A model generated the notes under the pieces. It was not told the origin of the DNA, did not search any database, and saw nothing but the letters and a program-made list of their open reading frames with translations. The translations under genes were made by a program, and so were the position numbers. 37,243 bases of DNA from the NCBI GenBank assembly GCA_025449935.1, contig JANWIJ010000087.1:1-37243 (forward strand), written 5' to 3'. Positions 5,594-14,996 of this stretch are shown in pieces. This stretch comes from Chitinophagaceae bacterium. Its GTDB lineage: Bacteria; Bacteroidota; Bacteroidia; Chitinophagales; Chitinophagaceae. How positions within the stretch are numbered: position 1 is the stretch's first letter; every line of letters starts with the position of its first letter.

Positions 5594-8056
5594 TTACTGG
5601 CTTTTCTTTTTATTTCCCTTCCCTTTTATGTCCAGGTAGTCCAGGTAATAAATAATTTTAACTGAAAAGCTGTTAAACTGGGGTTTATCAATGATTCGCT
5701 TCAGGTTATTGTAATAGTCTTCATAAACAAGCTGGTTGGAGAGATCTGAAGAAGTTTTCCAGTTTACGTTAACAAAGCTCCCGGGCGCCACCTGCCAGGT
5801 ATAGTTCATGTCGATATTGAAGAGGTTCAGGTTTACGTCCGCGTTCCTGACTGGTGCCGGAAGATCAGCCGCGCTGCCATCCTGCCCCAGGTCGAAATAA
5901 CGGGTATAATCAGCCTTGCTCCAGTAATGCCGCAGCCGGAAGGTGAGACCCATCTTGTTGTTGAAATTATACTTCAGGTTCAGGATGTTCTCCACCGTGT
6001 GACGTTTGCGGAGCCCAGTACTTACACTGTCCCTGTCATTAGTAAAATAAGCATATCCATAATCATTTTTACCAAACAACATGAAATGGCTTAGTTCCAC
6101 GTTGAATTTATCACTGAAACGGTACGCGTTACTGACCAGGGACTCGATATTGCTGGTCTTGTATTTCCCCGAACTGCGGTGGTATAACTGGACAATGGCC
6201 GAATATTTTTTTGCCCGGTTGGTAGCGATACGGCCCCCTTTCATCCAGGAACCGGGTCTTTTAAAGATAAAGCCGGGCAGGCGGGCTTCATAAAAATCAT
6301 TATTATCGGGCCGCACATCAAAATTGATACTGACCTGCCACAGGTTTTTTAATTGCCCATTGACATTACCGTTCAACCGAACATCCTGGTACTTTCGCGG
6401 TTTATATAATTCTGAATAGTTGCCATTCAGGTTCAGGTAAATATTGTTGTAAAAGCTTCTGGGTTTCACCCACCTGTAACCCGCATAAAACCCATGGGTG
6501 ATATAATTGTTGTTGGTAAAAAATCCCATATCACTCTGCTCGTATTTATCATCTGCATAGAACCGGTGTACTTCCCAGTTAAAACGTCCTTTGAATTGTC
6601 CCACGAATAAGTTGTACAGGTAGCCCGCTGTAGTTTTACCGGGTGCGGTATACCCATTCAGCCTGCTGTGGTTAACCTGGCCCCAGAAATTCCAGTCCAC
6701 CTGGTTATCATAAAGATCCCAGTCAAGCGCAGTCACATTCGCATCGTAATCGCTTCCGCTCCGCAGCACGTTTGTATTGATCAGGGTCACCCTTGAATTA
6801 TTTTTTAATCCCTGGTCAACCACCATGATATTATAATTGGTCAGCGGGTCTGTTTCTATTTTATATTCTTTACCGGTTCCATCATTGATGAGAGCATGTT
6901 GCGTCCTGGTTATCGCGTTAAAGAATCCAAGACCCAGTTTCTTTTTGGTGCGACCGCTGATCTTGGTCGCATTGATGAGTTTGCTTTCAGCAGGGTTTTT
7001 TATGACGGATTCATTGCTCCCGATTCTTCCGTAAACATCATAGTAATGGATAGGCTGGCCACCGATCCGGCGGCTGTAAAATAAATTCCCTTTATTAAAC
7101 AGCTCAACGCCTTCATTAAAGAAAGGACGGTTCTCATTGAACCTTACCTCGAACGGGGAAAGGTTCAGCACCTGGTTATCACTCTGTACCTGGCCAAAAT
7201 CGGGGATCAGTGTCATATCCATGGTAAACCCGTCAGTGATCCCGTACTTTACATCCATACCCCCGTTCACGGAAGTCTTCCAGTTGTTTCCAAGGTTTGG
7301 ATTCTTCGTGAGATATGTGGAGAAATAAGGGGAAAAAGAAAGACGCAGGGGTGGCTGGATATCTTTCAGGCCTTTCCAGGTACCTGCCTGGTTCATAAAA
7401 CCAAATTTGTTGGGATCGATCGGGCTCCAGGAAAATTGCTGCCCGCTTTTTGATCGCCGGCGGATGATTTGTAATCCCCAGTCCTGGATCTTTCCCTTAC
7501 TGAAACGCAATGCAGAATAAGGAATGCGCATTTCAAAGGACCAGCCATTCGGAAGCAGGGTCACAGCAGATGTATAAACTGCATTCCAGCTGATATCTTC
7601 CCCGCCATTTATACCGATGGCATATTTTATGTCGAACTGCTCGTTCAGCGGGGTAACATAAAAGCCAAGCCCGTTGATCTTATCCTGGTAGGTATCGAAT
7701 ATTACACCCACAAAATCATTGATACCAATATTATCCCGTCCACCGAGTTGCTGCGCAATGCTGTCCTTACTGTTTTCGTAGAGCATGCCCCCAAAATAAA
7801 CTGCTTCGTTATCATAGATAAGATATAGTTCACTTTTGTTCCGGGGACCCTCCAGTCGCCCGGGACTTGGCCGTTGTTCAACGAGACCAGTCACCAAAGG
7901 AGCTTGCTTCCATGCATCCTCACTGATCACGCCATCGATCTTAACTTGAAGACTTGTGCGTACGGCATCCGTTTGGGGATAAGACTGGGCAGATAAAATG
8001 CCAGCAGGCAGGCACGCGGTCATCATGACCGTAATTAATTTGGTTATCTTTCTCAT
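5594..8056 (-). CDS. DUF5916 outer-membrane protein with N-terminal CBM9-like domain
   Basis: An 820-residue exported protein. The signal peptide is MRKITKLITVMMTACLPAG... with likely cleavage after ILSAQS. A carbohydrate-binding-family-9-like sandwich (about 35-230) contains the typical VKIDGVISEDAWKQAP start and the WSFEMRIPYSALRF segment. The rest is a DUF5916 region with the signature RPFFNEGVELF (near 315) and many alternating aromatic strands that look like an outer-membrane beta barrel. The family is common in Bacteroidota; its transported or bound ligand is unknown. The gene is alone on its strand and divergent from ppk1. It ends 66 bp beyond the start of the small acidic-protein gene. 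Confidence 0.85.
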   Translation of the reverse strand: MRKITKLITVMMTACLPAGILSAQSYPQTDAVRTSLQVKIDGVISEDAWKQAPLVTGLVEQRPSPGRLEGPRNKSELYLIYDNEAVYFGGMLYENSKDSIAQQLGGRDNIGINDFVGVIFDTYQDKINGLGFYVTPLNEQFDIKYAIGINGGEDISWNAVYTSAVTLLPNGWSFEMRIPYSALRFSKGKIQDWGLQIIRRRSKSGQQFSWSPIDPNKFGFMNQAGTWKGLKDIQPPLRLSFSPYFSTYLTKNPNLGNNWKTSVNGGMDVKYGITDGFTMDMTLIPDFGQVQSDNQVLNLSPFEVRFNENRPFFNEGVELFNKGNLFYSRRIGGQPIHYYDVYGRIGSNESVIKNPAESKLINATKISGRTKKKLGLGFFNAITRTQHALINDGTGKEYKIETDPLTNYNIMVVDQGLKNNSRVTLINTNVLRSGSDYDANVTALDWDLYDNQVDWNFWGQVNHSRLNGYTAPGKTTAGYLYNLFVGQFKGRFNWEVHRFYADDKYEQSDMGFFTNNNYITHGFYAGYRWVKPRSFYNNIYLNLNGNYSELYKPRKYQDVRLNGNVNGQLKNLWQVSINFDVRPDNNDFYEARLPGFIFKRPGSWMKGGRIATNRAKKYSAIVQLYHRSSGKYKTSNIESLVSNAYRFSDKFNVELSHFMLFGKNDYGYAYFTNDRDSVSTGLRKRHTVENILNLKYNFNNKMGLTFRLRHYWSKADYTRYFDLGQDGSAADLPAPVRNADVNLNLFNIDMNYTWQVAPGSFVNVNWKTSSDLSNQLVYEDYYNNLKRIIDKPQFNSFSVKIIYYLDYLDIKGKGNKKKSQ

Positions 8057-8401
8057 GGCTGTTGATCCTGGCTATAAAAGTCAGGCAATGCAAGAAATGT
8101 TTTTTATAACAGACCTGTTACAAGATTTACACCTATGGTAGCTGTGCTATGACAGAAGGTCGGAACTGTTAAATAATTTTTAGAAATTATCGGTATACAC
8201 AGACCCCGTTTTTCATTCAACTCCCGGTATAATCCGGCACCGTTAATGCTGTACGTGGCCTACCGGCCAGGCATTTCCCAACCTGGTATATTTTTACTGG
8301 GTTCATTACTCCGGTTTCAGCCACAAAAGCAGAAGTAATTCCTTGTAAAAGGCTAACTGTGAGCGTAATGCATTACCTTAGTTTCAAAGAATTTTGGATT
8401 T
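8057..8401. other. Divergent intergenic region of the DUF5916 gene and ppk1
   Basis: There is no gene in these 345 bp. They hold an AT-rich hairpin ATAATTT/AAATTAT with a TTAG loop at 8173-8190. Upstream of ppk1 a weak box TACCTTAG (8374-8381) lies 20 nt before the ATG, one mismatch from the Bacteroidota -7 consensus TAnnTTTG. No matching -33 TTG is placed at the usual distance. The region must carry the promoters of both genes. Confidence 0.45.
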
Positions 8402-10486
8402 ATGGCAGATGGTAAATATGTTTTTCTAAACCGTGATCTTAGCTGGCTTAGTTTTAATCACCGCGTACTGATGGAGGCAGCAGATAAATCTGTCCCGCTA
8501 TACAGCCGGATTTCTTTCCTGTCAATTTTTTCTTCCAACCTGGACGAGTTTTTCCGGGTTAGGATGCCTTCCATTTTTGCTTTTACAACGATTGAGGCAA
8601 AAAAAATATCACTCCGGGATGAATACCCGCCGGAACTGGTACAGCAGGTACAGGCTGCCGTGCTTAGCCACCAGGAAGAGTTTGGAAGAATACTGGGCGG
8701 GCAGATCTTACCAGAATTAAGGAATAATAATATCTGCCTGTATTACGGTGATACCATTCGTCCCGAGCACCTGGAGACGGTCAGGGAATATTTTTTATCC
8801 AAAGTGCTGTCGTTCCTCCAGCCAGTTTTGCTGCAAAAGGAAAATCAACCCAATGTATTCCTTGAAAATAATGCCCTTTATTTTATTGTTGAAATTGAAT
8901 CAACCGAACACCCAGCGAAGCATCACTATGCATTGCTGAATATTCCTTCGGGTCATCTTCCCCGTTTTTCTGAATTGCCCAGGCTGGGGGATGATTATTA
9001 TATACTTTTTGTGGACGACGTGATCCGGGAGAACCTGCAGGAGATCTTCCCCGGGTTTATCATTCATGGTGCCTGGAGCGTAAAACTTACCCGTGATGCA
9101 GAAATGAACCTGGAAGATGAATTTTCCGGGAACCTGGCAGAAAAAATAGAAAAGCAACTGGAGAAACGGGAAGGAGGAAATGCAACCCGTTTATTGGCCG
9201 ATAAATCGATGCCGCGCCCTGTGAAGGATTTTGTACAGAAATATTTTAACATCCGTTCTGAAGAAATGGTAGAGGGCGGCCGGTATCATAACTTAAAAGA
9301 CCTGGGAAGCCTGCCCAACCCATTGAAAGGCAAACTGACCTATGGTAACTGGCCGGCTGTTTCTCACCCGGGCTTTAACAATCATCACTCCATTTTTCAA
9401 AGTATAACCGAAGGGGAGAAGCTGCTTCACCTCCCGTATCATTCTTACAATTATATTCTCCGCTTTTTTAATGAGGCGGCGATTGACCCGCATGTAAAAG
9501 AGATTTATGTTACCCTGTACCGCGTGGCGGCTGATTCACACATTGTAAATGCACTCATCAGTGCGGCGAAGAACGGAAAGAAGGTTACGGTCTTCGTGGA
9601 ACTAAAAGCCAGGTTTGATGAAGCGAATAACCTGAAGTGGAGTAAAAAGATGAAGGCGGCCGGCATAAAGATTATCAACAGTATTCCGGGTCTGAAAGTA
9701 CATGCCAAGGTAGCACTGGTGAAAAGGTGGGAGAACAAAAAATGGGAGAATTATTCATTCCTGGCAACCGGCAATTTCAACGAAGCCACGGGCCGTTTTT
9801 ATACGGATCATGTCTTCTTTACAACTAACCCCGAATTTGGGGATGAACTGGATATGCTGTTTACCTACCTGCAATCGAAGACAGAGCCGGTGTTATATGG
9901 CAAAATGTCTTTCCGTCACTTACTGGTATCCCAGTTCAATATGATCAAACGGTTTAATAAACTGATTGACCGCGAAATTAAGAATGCACGGAAAGGCAGA
10001 CCCGCTGGAATTATTATTAAGTTGAATAATATGCAGGAAAGGGAGATGATAGAAAAATTATACGAAGCAAGCCAGGCGGGTGTAAAAGTGCAGTTGCTTG
10101 TCCGCAGTATCTGTTGCCTGGCCCCGGGCATTGTAGGACAGAGTGAAAATATTACCGTTCACCGGATTGTTGACCGCTATCTTGAGCATGCCAGGGTATT
10201 TGTTTTTCATAATAATGGCCAGCCGGAATATTTTATGGGAAGCGCTGACTGGATGAACCGTAACCTGCACAGCCGCATCGAAGTTATTTTCCCCATTTAC
10301 GACCCGGCACTTTGTAAAGAGATTGATGACATCCTGCAAATGCAGTTAAAAGATAATGCTAAAGCAGTTTTTATTACCGGCGATTTAACCAACCCGCGAA
10401 TCACGGATGCCGGTGATAGCCTGGTTGCGGCCCAGCAATCCATTTACGATTTCGTAAAAGAAAAAGGAATTCAAACACTCAATTAA
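8402..10486 (+). CDS. ppk1: Polyphosphate kinase 1
   Basis: PPK1 reversibly makes inorganic polyphosphate from ATP. The 694-residue protein has the family's N-terminal signature NRDLSWLSFNHRVLMEA (10-26) and a head domain to about 310. Two phospholipase-D-like catalytic domains follow, containing His434 (GLKVHAKVAL, the autophosphorylated histidine) and His596 (YLEHARVFVF), with NEATGRFYTD and MGSADWMNRNLHSR nearby. Length and motifs are complete. Its TAA stop abuts the stop of the convergent GHL10 gene with no spacer (10486/10487). No exopolyphosphatase gene is adjacent. Confidence 0.96.
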   Translation: MADGKYVFLNRDLSWLSFNHRVLMEAADKSVPLYSRISFLSIFSSNLDEFFRVRMPSIFAFTTIEAKKISLRDEYPPELVQQVQAAVLSHQEEFGRILGGQILPELRNNNICLYYGDTIRPEHLETVREYFLSKVLSFLQPVLLQKENQPNVFLENNALYFIVEIESTEHPAKHHYALLNIPSGHLPRFSELPRLGDDYYILFVDDVIRENLQEIFPGFIIHGAWSVKLTRDAEMNLEDEFSGNLAEKIEKQLEKREGGNATRLLADKSMPRPVKDFVQKYFNIRSEEMVEGGRYHNLKDLGSLPNPLKGKLTYGNWPAVSHPGFNNHHSIFQSITEGEKLLHLPYHSYNYILRFFNEAAIDPHVKEIYVTLYRVAADSHIVNALISAAKNGKKVTVFVELKARFDEANNLKWSKKMKAAGIKIINSIPGLKVHAKVALVKRWENKKWENYSFLATGNFNEATGRFYTDHVFFTTNPEFGDELDMLFTYLQSKTEPVLYGKMSFRHLLVSQFNMIKRFNKLIDREIKNARKGRPAGIIIKLNNMQEREMIEKLYEASQAGVKVQLLVRSICCLAPGIVGQSENITVHRIVDRYLEHARVFVFHNNGQPEYFMGSADWMNRNLHSRIEVIFPIYDPALCKEIDDILQMQLKDNAKAVFITGDLTNPRITDAGDSLVAAQQSIYDFVKEKGIQTLN

Positions 10487-12004
10487 TCATTCCACCATTT
10501 TTGAAATAACCGCGCTTTCATTTCCGGTGCGGTCCACCGCTGTCACGGCAAATTCTTTCAATGTTGCCCGGTTGTTCTTTTCACCGGTAACTTTCCCGAT
10601 TACGAGGGAGCGATCCTGCCTGTTCAAAATGGTATAACTCCAGTTGTTTCCATATTTATGATAAACCACCCACCTGAATACGTCATTCTCCTCCGGGTGC
10701 TTCCAGGTCAATTCAATACTGGCGGTGTCGGTTTTACTATTTACAAGCGGAGGGGCAGGAGCTATATTATCCAGCCAGGCACTGGGAGGTACCAGGGCGT
10801 TTTTATTATAAGGACCATCGGCTATTGCCTTAGCCATATTTGGATTTTTGGTCAGCGATGAAATGCTCCAGTGCACCACACCTTTGCTTTCCGACACGAT
10901 CCCCCGGGTTATCATGATCTGGCTGAGAATTTCATTTACGTTTTTGGCGCTGCTATCCCTTCCTACACTGATTCCGGGCCAGAGGTGCCGTTTCATTTTG
11001 TTTTCACCCGACCACCAACTCAGCAATACCGGGAAACTTTGAGGCATGCGGTTGATGGGCCAGTAGAGCTGCGGCGTAAAATAATCGATCCATCCTTTGT
11101 TCAGCCACAGTTTCGCATCGGCATATAACTGGTCATACTGGTCAAACCCCGCAATTGATTCCGGGTAACCCGGGCGCCATATGCCAAAAGGGCTCAGCCC
11201 AAATTTTACATGGGGCTTTGCTGCTTTGATATTTTTATATAAGCGCTCTATAAATACATTCACAGCATTTCTTCTCCAGTCGCCTCTTGTTAATTTCCCG
11301 CCACTCAACTGGTAGGCAGACCAGCTCGCGGAATCGGGAAAGTCAGCGCCGCCATTATAGGAAGGATAAGGATAAAAATAATCATCAAAGTGTACGCCAT
11401 CGATATCATATCGCCTCACCAGGTCCATTACCACGGCCACTGAATGATCCTGCGTGCCTTGTTGTGCAGGATCCAGCCACCAGTATCCTTCCTTGAGAAA
11501 AACTGCCAGTTCCGGTCTTTTTTTTACAATAGAGAATTCACTGATTTCTTTGCCGTCTTTATGGTGAGCCCGGTAAGGATTTAACCATACGTGCATTTCC
11601 AATCCACGGTTATGTGCTTCTTCCACCCAGAATTCCAGGGGATCATAGTAAGGAGAAGGTGCTTTTCCCTGTTCGCCGGTCAGGTAATAGGACCAGGGTT
11701 CCAGGTCACTTTTGTATAAGGCATCGCATTGGGGCCGCACCTGGAAAACAACCGCATTGAAATGATGTTCCTGCAAAAAATCAAGAAGTTCAATGGCTTC
11801 TTTTTTCTGCTTCTCCGTACTTAATCCCGGCTTGCTGGGCCAGTTGATATTCGCAACGGTGGCAACCCAGGCGGCCCGGAATTCCCGGCTTGCGTGGGGA
11901 ACAGTTCTTAGTGGTTCATTGCCCGTAACTGCTTTTGTTGAGCTGCAACTTTGCAGGACAAACAAAATAACAAGGCCGGGAAAAAATATTTTTAGCATAG
12001 TCAT
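10487..12004 (-). CDS. GHL10-family glycoside hydrolase lipoprotein with Fn3-like tail
   Basis: A 505-residue lipoprotein. The signal ends in the lipobox LQSC (Cys20; 18 if the second ATG at 11998 is used). Residues about 40-340 form a GHL10 (DUF187) TIM barrel with EFRAAWVATVANINWPS, FNAVVFQVRPQCDALY, HVWLNPYRAHH and DGVHFDDYFYPYP, matching the family usually annotated as 'family 10 glycosylhydrolase'. An Fn3-like domain (about 415-500) closes the protein. Members act on extracellular or cell-wall polysaccharide; the substrate here is unknown. The surface location is inferred from the lipobox. Confidence 0.88.
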   Translation of the reverse strand: MTMLKIFFPGLVILFVLQSCSSTKAVTGNEPLRTVPHASREFRAAWVATVANINWPSKPGLSTEKQKKEAIELLDFLQEHHFNAVVFQVRPQCDALYKSDLEPWSYYLTGEQGKAPSPYYDPLEFWVEEAHNRGLEMHVWLNPYRAHHKDGKEISEFSIVKKRPELAVFLKEGYWWLDPAQQGTQDHSVAVVMDLVRRYDIDGVHFDDYFYPYPSYNGGADFPDSASWSAYQLSGGKLTRGDWRRNAVNVFIERLYKNIKAAKPHVKFGLSPFGIWRPGYPESIAGFDQYDQLYADAKLWLNKGWIDYFTPQLYWPINRMPQSFPVLLSWWSGENKMKRHLWPGISVGRDSSAKNVNEILSQIMITRGIVSESKGVVHWSISSLTKNPNMAKAIADGPYNKNALVPPSAWLDNIAPAPPLVNSKTDTASIELTWKHPEENDVFRWVVYHKYGNNWSYTILNRQDRSLVIGKVTGEKNNRATLKEFAVTAVDRTGNESAVISKMVE

Positions 12005-12158
12005 GATTTAGCCATTGGTGATCCCGGGTTAAAAATAGGACAAAAACCCTTTTCTGTTTATCCTAAGTATTGCCATGACTTCCCATTATTTACAATAACA
12101 AGATTAAATATTTGTCCATTGTGTTTCACTAACTTTATTCAACTCAAAATCAACTGAT

Positions 12159-13058
12159 ATGGCATTTGAATGGAAAGGGGTTTTCCCGGCCTTGCTTACT
12201 CCCTTTACTGCTGACGATAAACTGGATCTGTCCATGTTTGAAAAAAACCTGGTTGCACAACTGGAGGCAGGCGTTCAGGGTATCATTATCGGAGGATCCT
12301 TGGGAGAAGCCAGCACCATTACTGATCCTGAAAAAGAAGAAATGGTGGAATTTTCCGTGGAGTACCTGAACGGCAGAATCCCCGTCATCTTAAATATTGC
12401 GGAAAGCTCCACCAAAGATGGGGTAAAGCAGGCCACTAATGCGCGTCGTTGGGGAGCGGATGGTATCATGCTGCTACCGCCGATGCGTTATAAATCAGAC
12501 GATCGGGAAACGATCAGTTATTTTAAAACGGTTGCAAAATCTACGGAGCTTCCCATTATGATCTATAATAACCCCGTGGATTATAAAATTGATACAAGAC
12601 CTGAACTGTTTGATGAACTCGTGGAATGTGAAAATATCATGGCCCTCAAGGAAAGTTCCCGGGATGTTACCAACCTGACGAGAATGATCAACCGGTTTGG
12701 GGACCGGTTTAAAATATTATGCGGCGTGGATACACTGGCCATGGAAGAACTTTGCCTGGGTGCAGATGGTTGGGTTGCCGGGCTGGTTTGTGCATTTCCC
12801 CGGGAAACCGTTGCGATTTATCAACTGGTGAAAACAGGAAAGATCGCGGAAGCGGCAAAAATTTACCGCTGGTTCATGCCCCTGCTGGAACTGGATATCC
12901 AGCCCAAACTGGTACAATACATAAAACTCGCAGCCACACAAACAGGGATTGGCACTGAATATGTACGTGCTCCGAGGTTGATACTGGAAGGAGGAGAAAG
13001 GGAACGGGTTTTGAAGATCATTGATGATGCACTGGCGAAAAGACCCGGTTTAAATTAA
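12159..13058 (+). CDS. DapA-family lyase, likely pyrroline-4-hydroxy-2-carboxylate deaminase
   Basis: A 299-residue class I aldolase of the dihydrodipicolinate synthase family. The Schiff-base lysine is Lys164 in IMALKESS, the assisting tyrosine is Tyr136 in IMIYNNP, and the anion-binding loop is GGSLGE (45-50). The neighbours are a 2-oxoglutarate semialdehyde dehydrogenase-like enzyme, a hydroxyproline epimerase and a DadA-like oxidase. I therefore infer the hydroxyproline-pathway deaminase (HypD role), which turns 1-pyrroline-4-hydroxy-2-carboxylate into 2-oxoglutarate semialdehyde plus ammonia. A lysine-pathway DapA is less likely in this setting. The dehydrogenase starts 26 nt downstream. 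A weak box TAACTTTA (12130-12137) lies upstream. Confidence 0.85.
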   Translation: MAFEWKGVFPALLTPFTADDKLDLSMFEKNLVAQLEAGVQGIIIGGSLGEASTITDPEKEEMVEFSVEYLNGRIPVILNIAESSTKDGVKQATNARRWGADGIMLLPPMRYKSDDRETISYFKTVAKSTELPIMIYNNPVDYKIDTRPELFDELVECENIMALKESSRDVTNLTRMINRFGDRFKILCGVDTLAMEELCLGADGWVAGLVCAFPRETVAIYQLVKTGKIAEAAKIYRWFMPLLELDIQPKLVQYIKLAATQTGIGTEYVRAPRLILEGGERERVLKIIDDALAKRPGLN

Positions 13059-13084
13059 GCATCTAAAATTATGAATGAATAATT

Positions 13085-14560
13085 ATGGAGTATAACGATC
13101 ATACTGCCGAAGAAATTAACACGGTCATGGAAGAAGCGTGGAAGGCTTTTCATATTTACCGTAAATGTTCATTGAAGCAACGTGCCGGTTTCATGCGTGC
13201 CATCGCAAAAGAAATAGAAAATCTCGGTGATGAATTATTGAAAGTAGCCGGCGAAGAAACGCATTTACCCGAAGCCAGACTGAGAAATGAACGGACCAGG
13301 ACTATTTACCAGCTGACTTCTTATGCTGATGCCTGTGAAAAAGGTGACTGGCTGGAAATAAGAATCGATACAGGCGTTGCTGATAGAACGCCTCCCAAAC
13401 CTGATATCCGGAAGATGCTGGTTCCGCTGGGGCCGGTTGTGGTTTTTGGTGCTGCTAATTTTCCCTTTGCTTATTCCACAGCCGGTGGAGATACAGCCTG
13501 TGCTTTGGCTGCCGGGTGCCCGGTTATTGTAAAAGCTCATCCCGCACATGCCCATACAAGCGAACTCGTAGCCAATGCCATATTAAAAGCTGCAGCAAAT
13601 TCTAATATGCCGGCCGGGATTTTCGCACATATTCATGGAGCTTCTTTTGAAGTTGGAAAAACATTGGTGGAACACCCGCATTCAAAAGCGGTGGGCTTTA
13701 CAGGTTCTTTTAGCGGCGGTAAGCAATTATTTGACTGGGCCAACCAGCGAAAAGTACCAATACCGGTGTTTGCAGAAATGAGCAGTATCAACCCTGTTTT
13801 TTTATTGCCGGAGAAAATGAAAGAATCGGCAAGAGAAGTGGCAAAAATCTATGCCGGCTCCATTACACTTGGCGTGGGCCAGTTCTGTACCAATCCGGGG
13901 CTCATTATCGGGATGGATAATGATGACCTGGAGCAATTCATTCAAACATTATCAGAAGAAATAAAAATGACGGCCCCGGCCGATATGCTGAACCCTGGTA
14001 TTTTTAAAAATTACGTGGAGAAAAGAGCCAATGCATTGTCGCAGGAAGAAGTGGAGACCGTGGTGGTGGCGGAAGGTGAGCCGCAATTCAACCAGGCTAC
14101 ACCCACGATTGCTTCTGCAACTGCCGCCGCATTTATCAATAATCCCTTACTGCACCAGGAAGTGTTTGGACCTTATTCCATCATCATTAAGTGCAAAGAT
14201 AGCACGGAAATGCTGGAAGTGGCCAAACATCTTGAAGGACAGCTAACCGCAACATTTATGGCGACCCCCGGCGATATCCGGGCTAACGAAGAACTTTCAG
14301 AAGCCGTTAAAAATACCTGTGGCCGTTTTATTTTGAACAGTGTGCCCACAGGTGTGGAAGTATGCCTGGCCATGCAACATGGTGGTCCTTTTCCCGCAAC
14401 AACGGATTCAAGATTCAGTTCGGTTGGACCCGACGGTATCAAACGCTTTGCAAGACCGGTGGCATTCCAGAACTGGGACGATGAGTTGTTACCGGATGAA
14501 TTAAAGACTAAGAATCCGCTTGGAATATGGAGAATGGTGAACGGGGAGATGAGCAGGTAG
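13085..14560 (+). CDS. Aldehyde dehydrogenase, likely 2-oxoglutarate semialdehyde dehydrogenase
   Basis: A 491-residue NAD(P)-dependent aldehyde dehydrogenase. The catalytic Cys268 lies in GQFCTNPGL, the general base Glu231 in FAEMSSINP, the oxyanion Asn125 in GAANFPFAYS and the cofactor lysine Lys150 in VIVKAHPAH. The unusual GAANFPFAYSTAGGD and AEMSSINP versions are those of the 2,5-dioxovalerate (2-oxoglutarate semialdehyde) dehydrogenase branch. That enzyme oxidises the semialdehyde to 2-oxoglutarate. It lies in an operon with the DapA-like deaminase (26 nt) and performs the final step of the hydroxyproline route. The gene converges on the EF-Tu-like small gene. Confidence 0.92.
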   Translation: MEYNDHTAEEINTVMEEAWKAFHIYRKCSLKQRAGFMRAIAKEIENLGDELLKVAGEETHLPEARLRNERTRTIYQLTSYADACEKGDWLEIRIDTGVADRTPPKPDIRKMLVPLGPVVVFGAANFPFAYSTAGGDTACALAAGCPVIVKAHPAHAHTSELVANAILKAAANSNMPAGIFAHIHGASFEVGKTLVEHPHSKAVGFTGSFSGGKQLFDWANQRKVPIPVFAEMSSINPVFLLPEKMKESAREVAKIYAGSITLGVGQFCTNPGLIIGMDNDDLEQFIQTLSEEIKMTAPADMLNPGIFKNYVEKRANALSQEEVETVVVAEGEPQFNQATPTIASATAAAFINNPLLHQEVFGPYSIIIKCKDSTEMLEVAKHLEGQLTATFMATPGDIRANEELSEAVKNTCGRFILNSVPTGVEVCLAMQHGGPFPATTDSRFSSVGPDGIKRFARPVAFQNWDDELLPDELKTKNPLGIWRMVNGEMSR

Positions 14561-14566
14561 CGCGGG

Positions 14567-14586
14567 CCTGGCTGCCGGCAGGCAGG
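14567..14586. repeat. 20-nt palindrome CTGCCGGCAG type
   Basis: A near-perfect palindrome centred on CTGCCGGCAG with CCTG/CAGG arms and one mispaired position, starting 7 nt after the dehydrogenase stop. Similar GC palindromes are frequent intergenic repeats in this bacterial group as far as I remember. It lacks a T-run but lies between convergent genes and could form a bidirectional transcript hairpin. Confidence 0.55.
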
Positions 14587-14632
14587 GCGGAGCAGGGAAT
14601 CCAGGTGAAATTTGTGCGGAAATATCGGGTAA

Positions 14633-14950
14633 CTAAATTTCAATAATTTCTGCCTCACCTATTGCCCTGTGACCTTCATGAATCCACCACTTCCTTCCGA
14701 CAATAAGATATTTTTCAACTCCGGGTACTAATACGAATGAAATATTAACGATCCTTGACTCACCTGGCTGAATCCAGTTGGAATCATCAAATTCGACTTC
14801 TCCAATATATGCATGAAGCGTTTCATCTTTTGGATACTCGAAAACATGAGTCGGCCTGTAACCACTCCTGATTCCTGAAGACCGGCCCCCATTCTTAGTT
14901 GGCTTTAAGGTTAACCTCGCGGTAATCAATCTAGTAGAAATGGGTGACAT
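14633..14950 (-). CDS. Stand-alone EF-Tu domain-3-like protein
   Basis: A 105-residue protein that resembles only the C-terminal beta-barrel (domain 3) of elongation factor Tu. It shows RLITARLTLKPTKNGGR, the GYRPTH turn (30-35), the PGE turn (62-64) and a WWIHEGHRAIGEAEI end (88-102) that parallels the REGGRTVGAG end of EF-Tu. No GTPase domain is present, so it is not a translation factor by itself; its role is unknown. Start 14950 is chosen because homology begins soon after; an in-frame ATG at 14986 would add 12 residues. It follows the hydroxylase gene on the same strand, 46 nt after its stop, and may be co-transcribed. Confidence 0.75.
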   Translation of the reverse strand: MSPISTRLITARLTLKPTKNGGRSSGIRSGYRPTHVFEYPKDETLHAYIGEVEFDDSNWIQPGESRIVNISFVLVPGVEKYLIVGRKWWIHEGHRAIGEAEIIEI

Positions 14951-14996
14951 AAATCTTCTACACTTAGAAAATGAGCTTTTGCGCAACAGAAAATCC

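Noticed and set aside
12159-13058. Reading the DapA-like gene as lysine-pathway dapA because an aspartate kinase is also in the window
   Set aside because: The aspartate kinase is 24 kb away, while the immediate partners are hydroxyproline-pathway enzymes.
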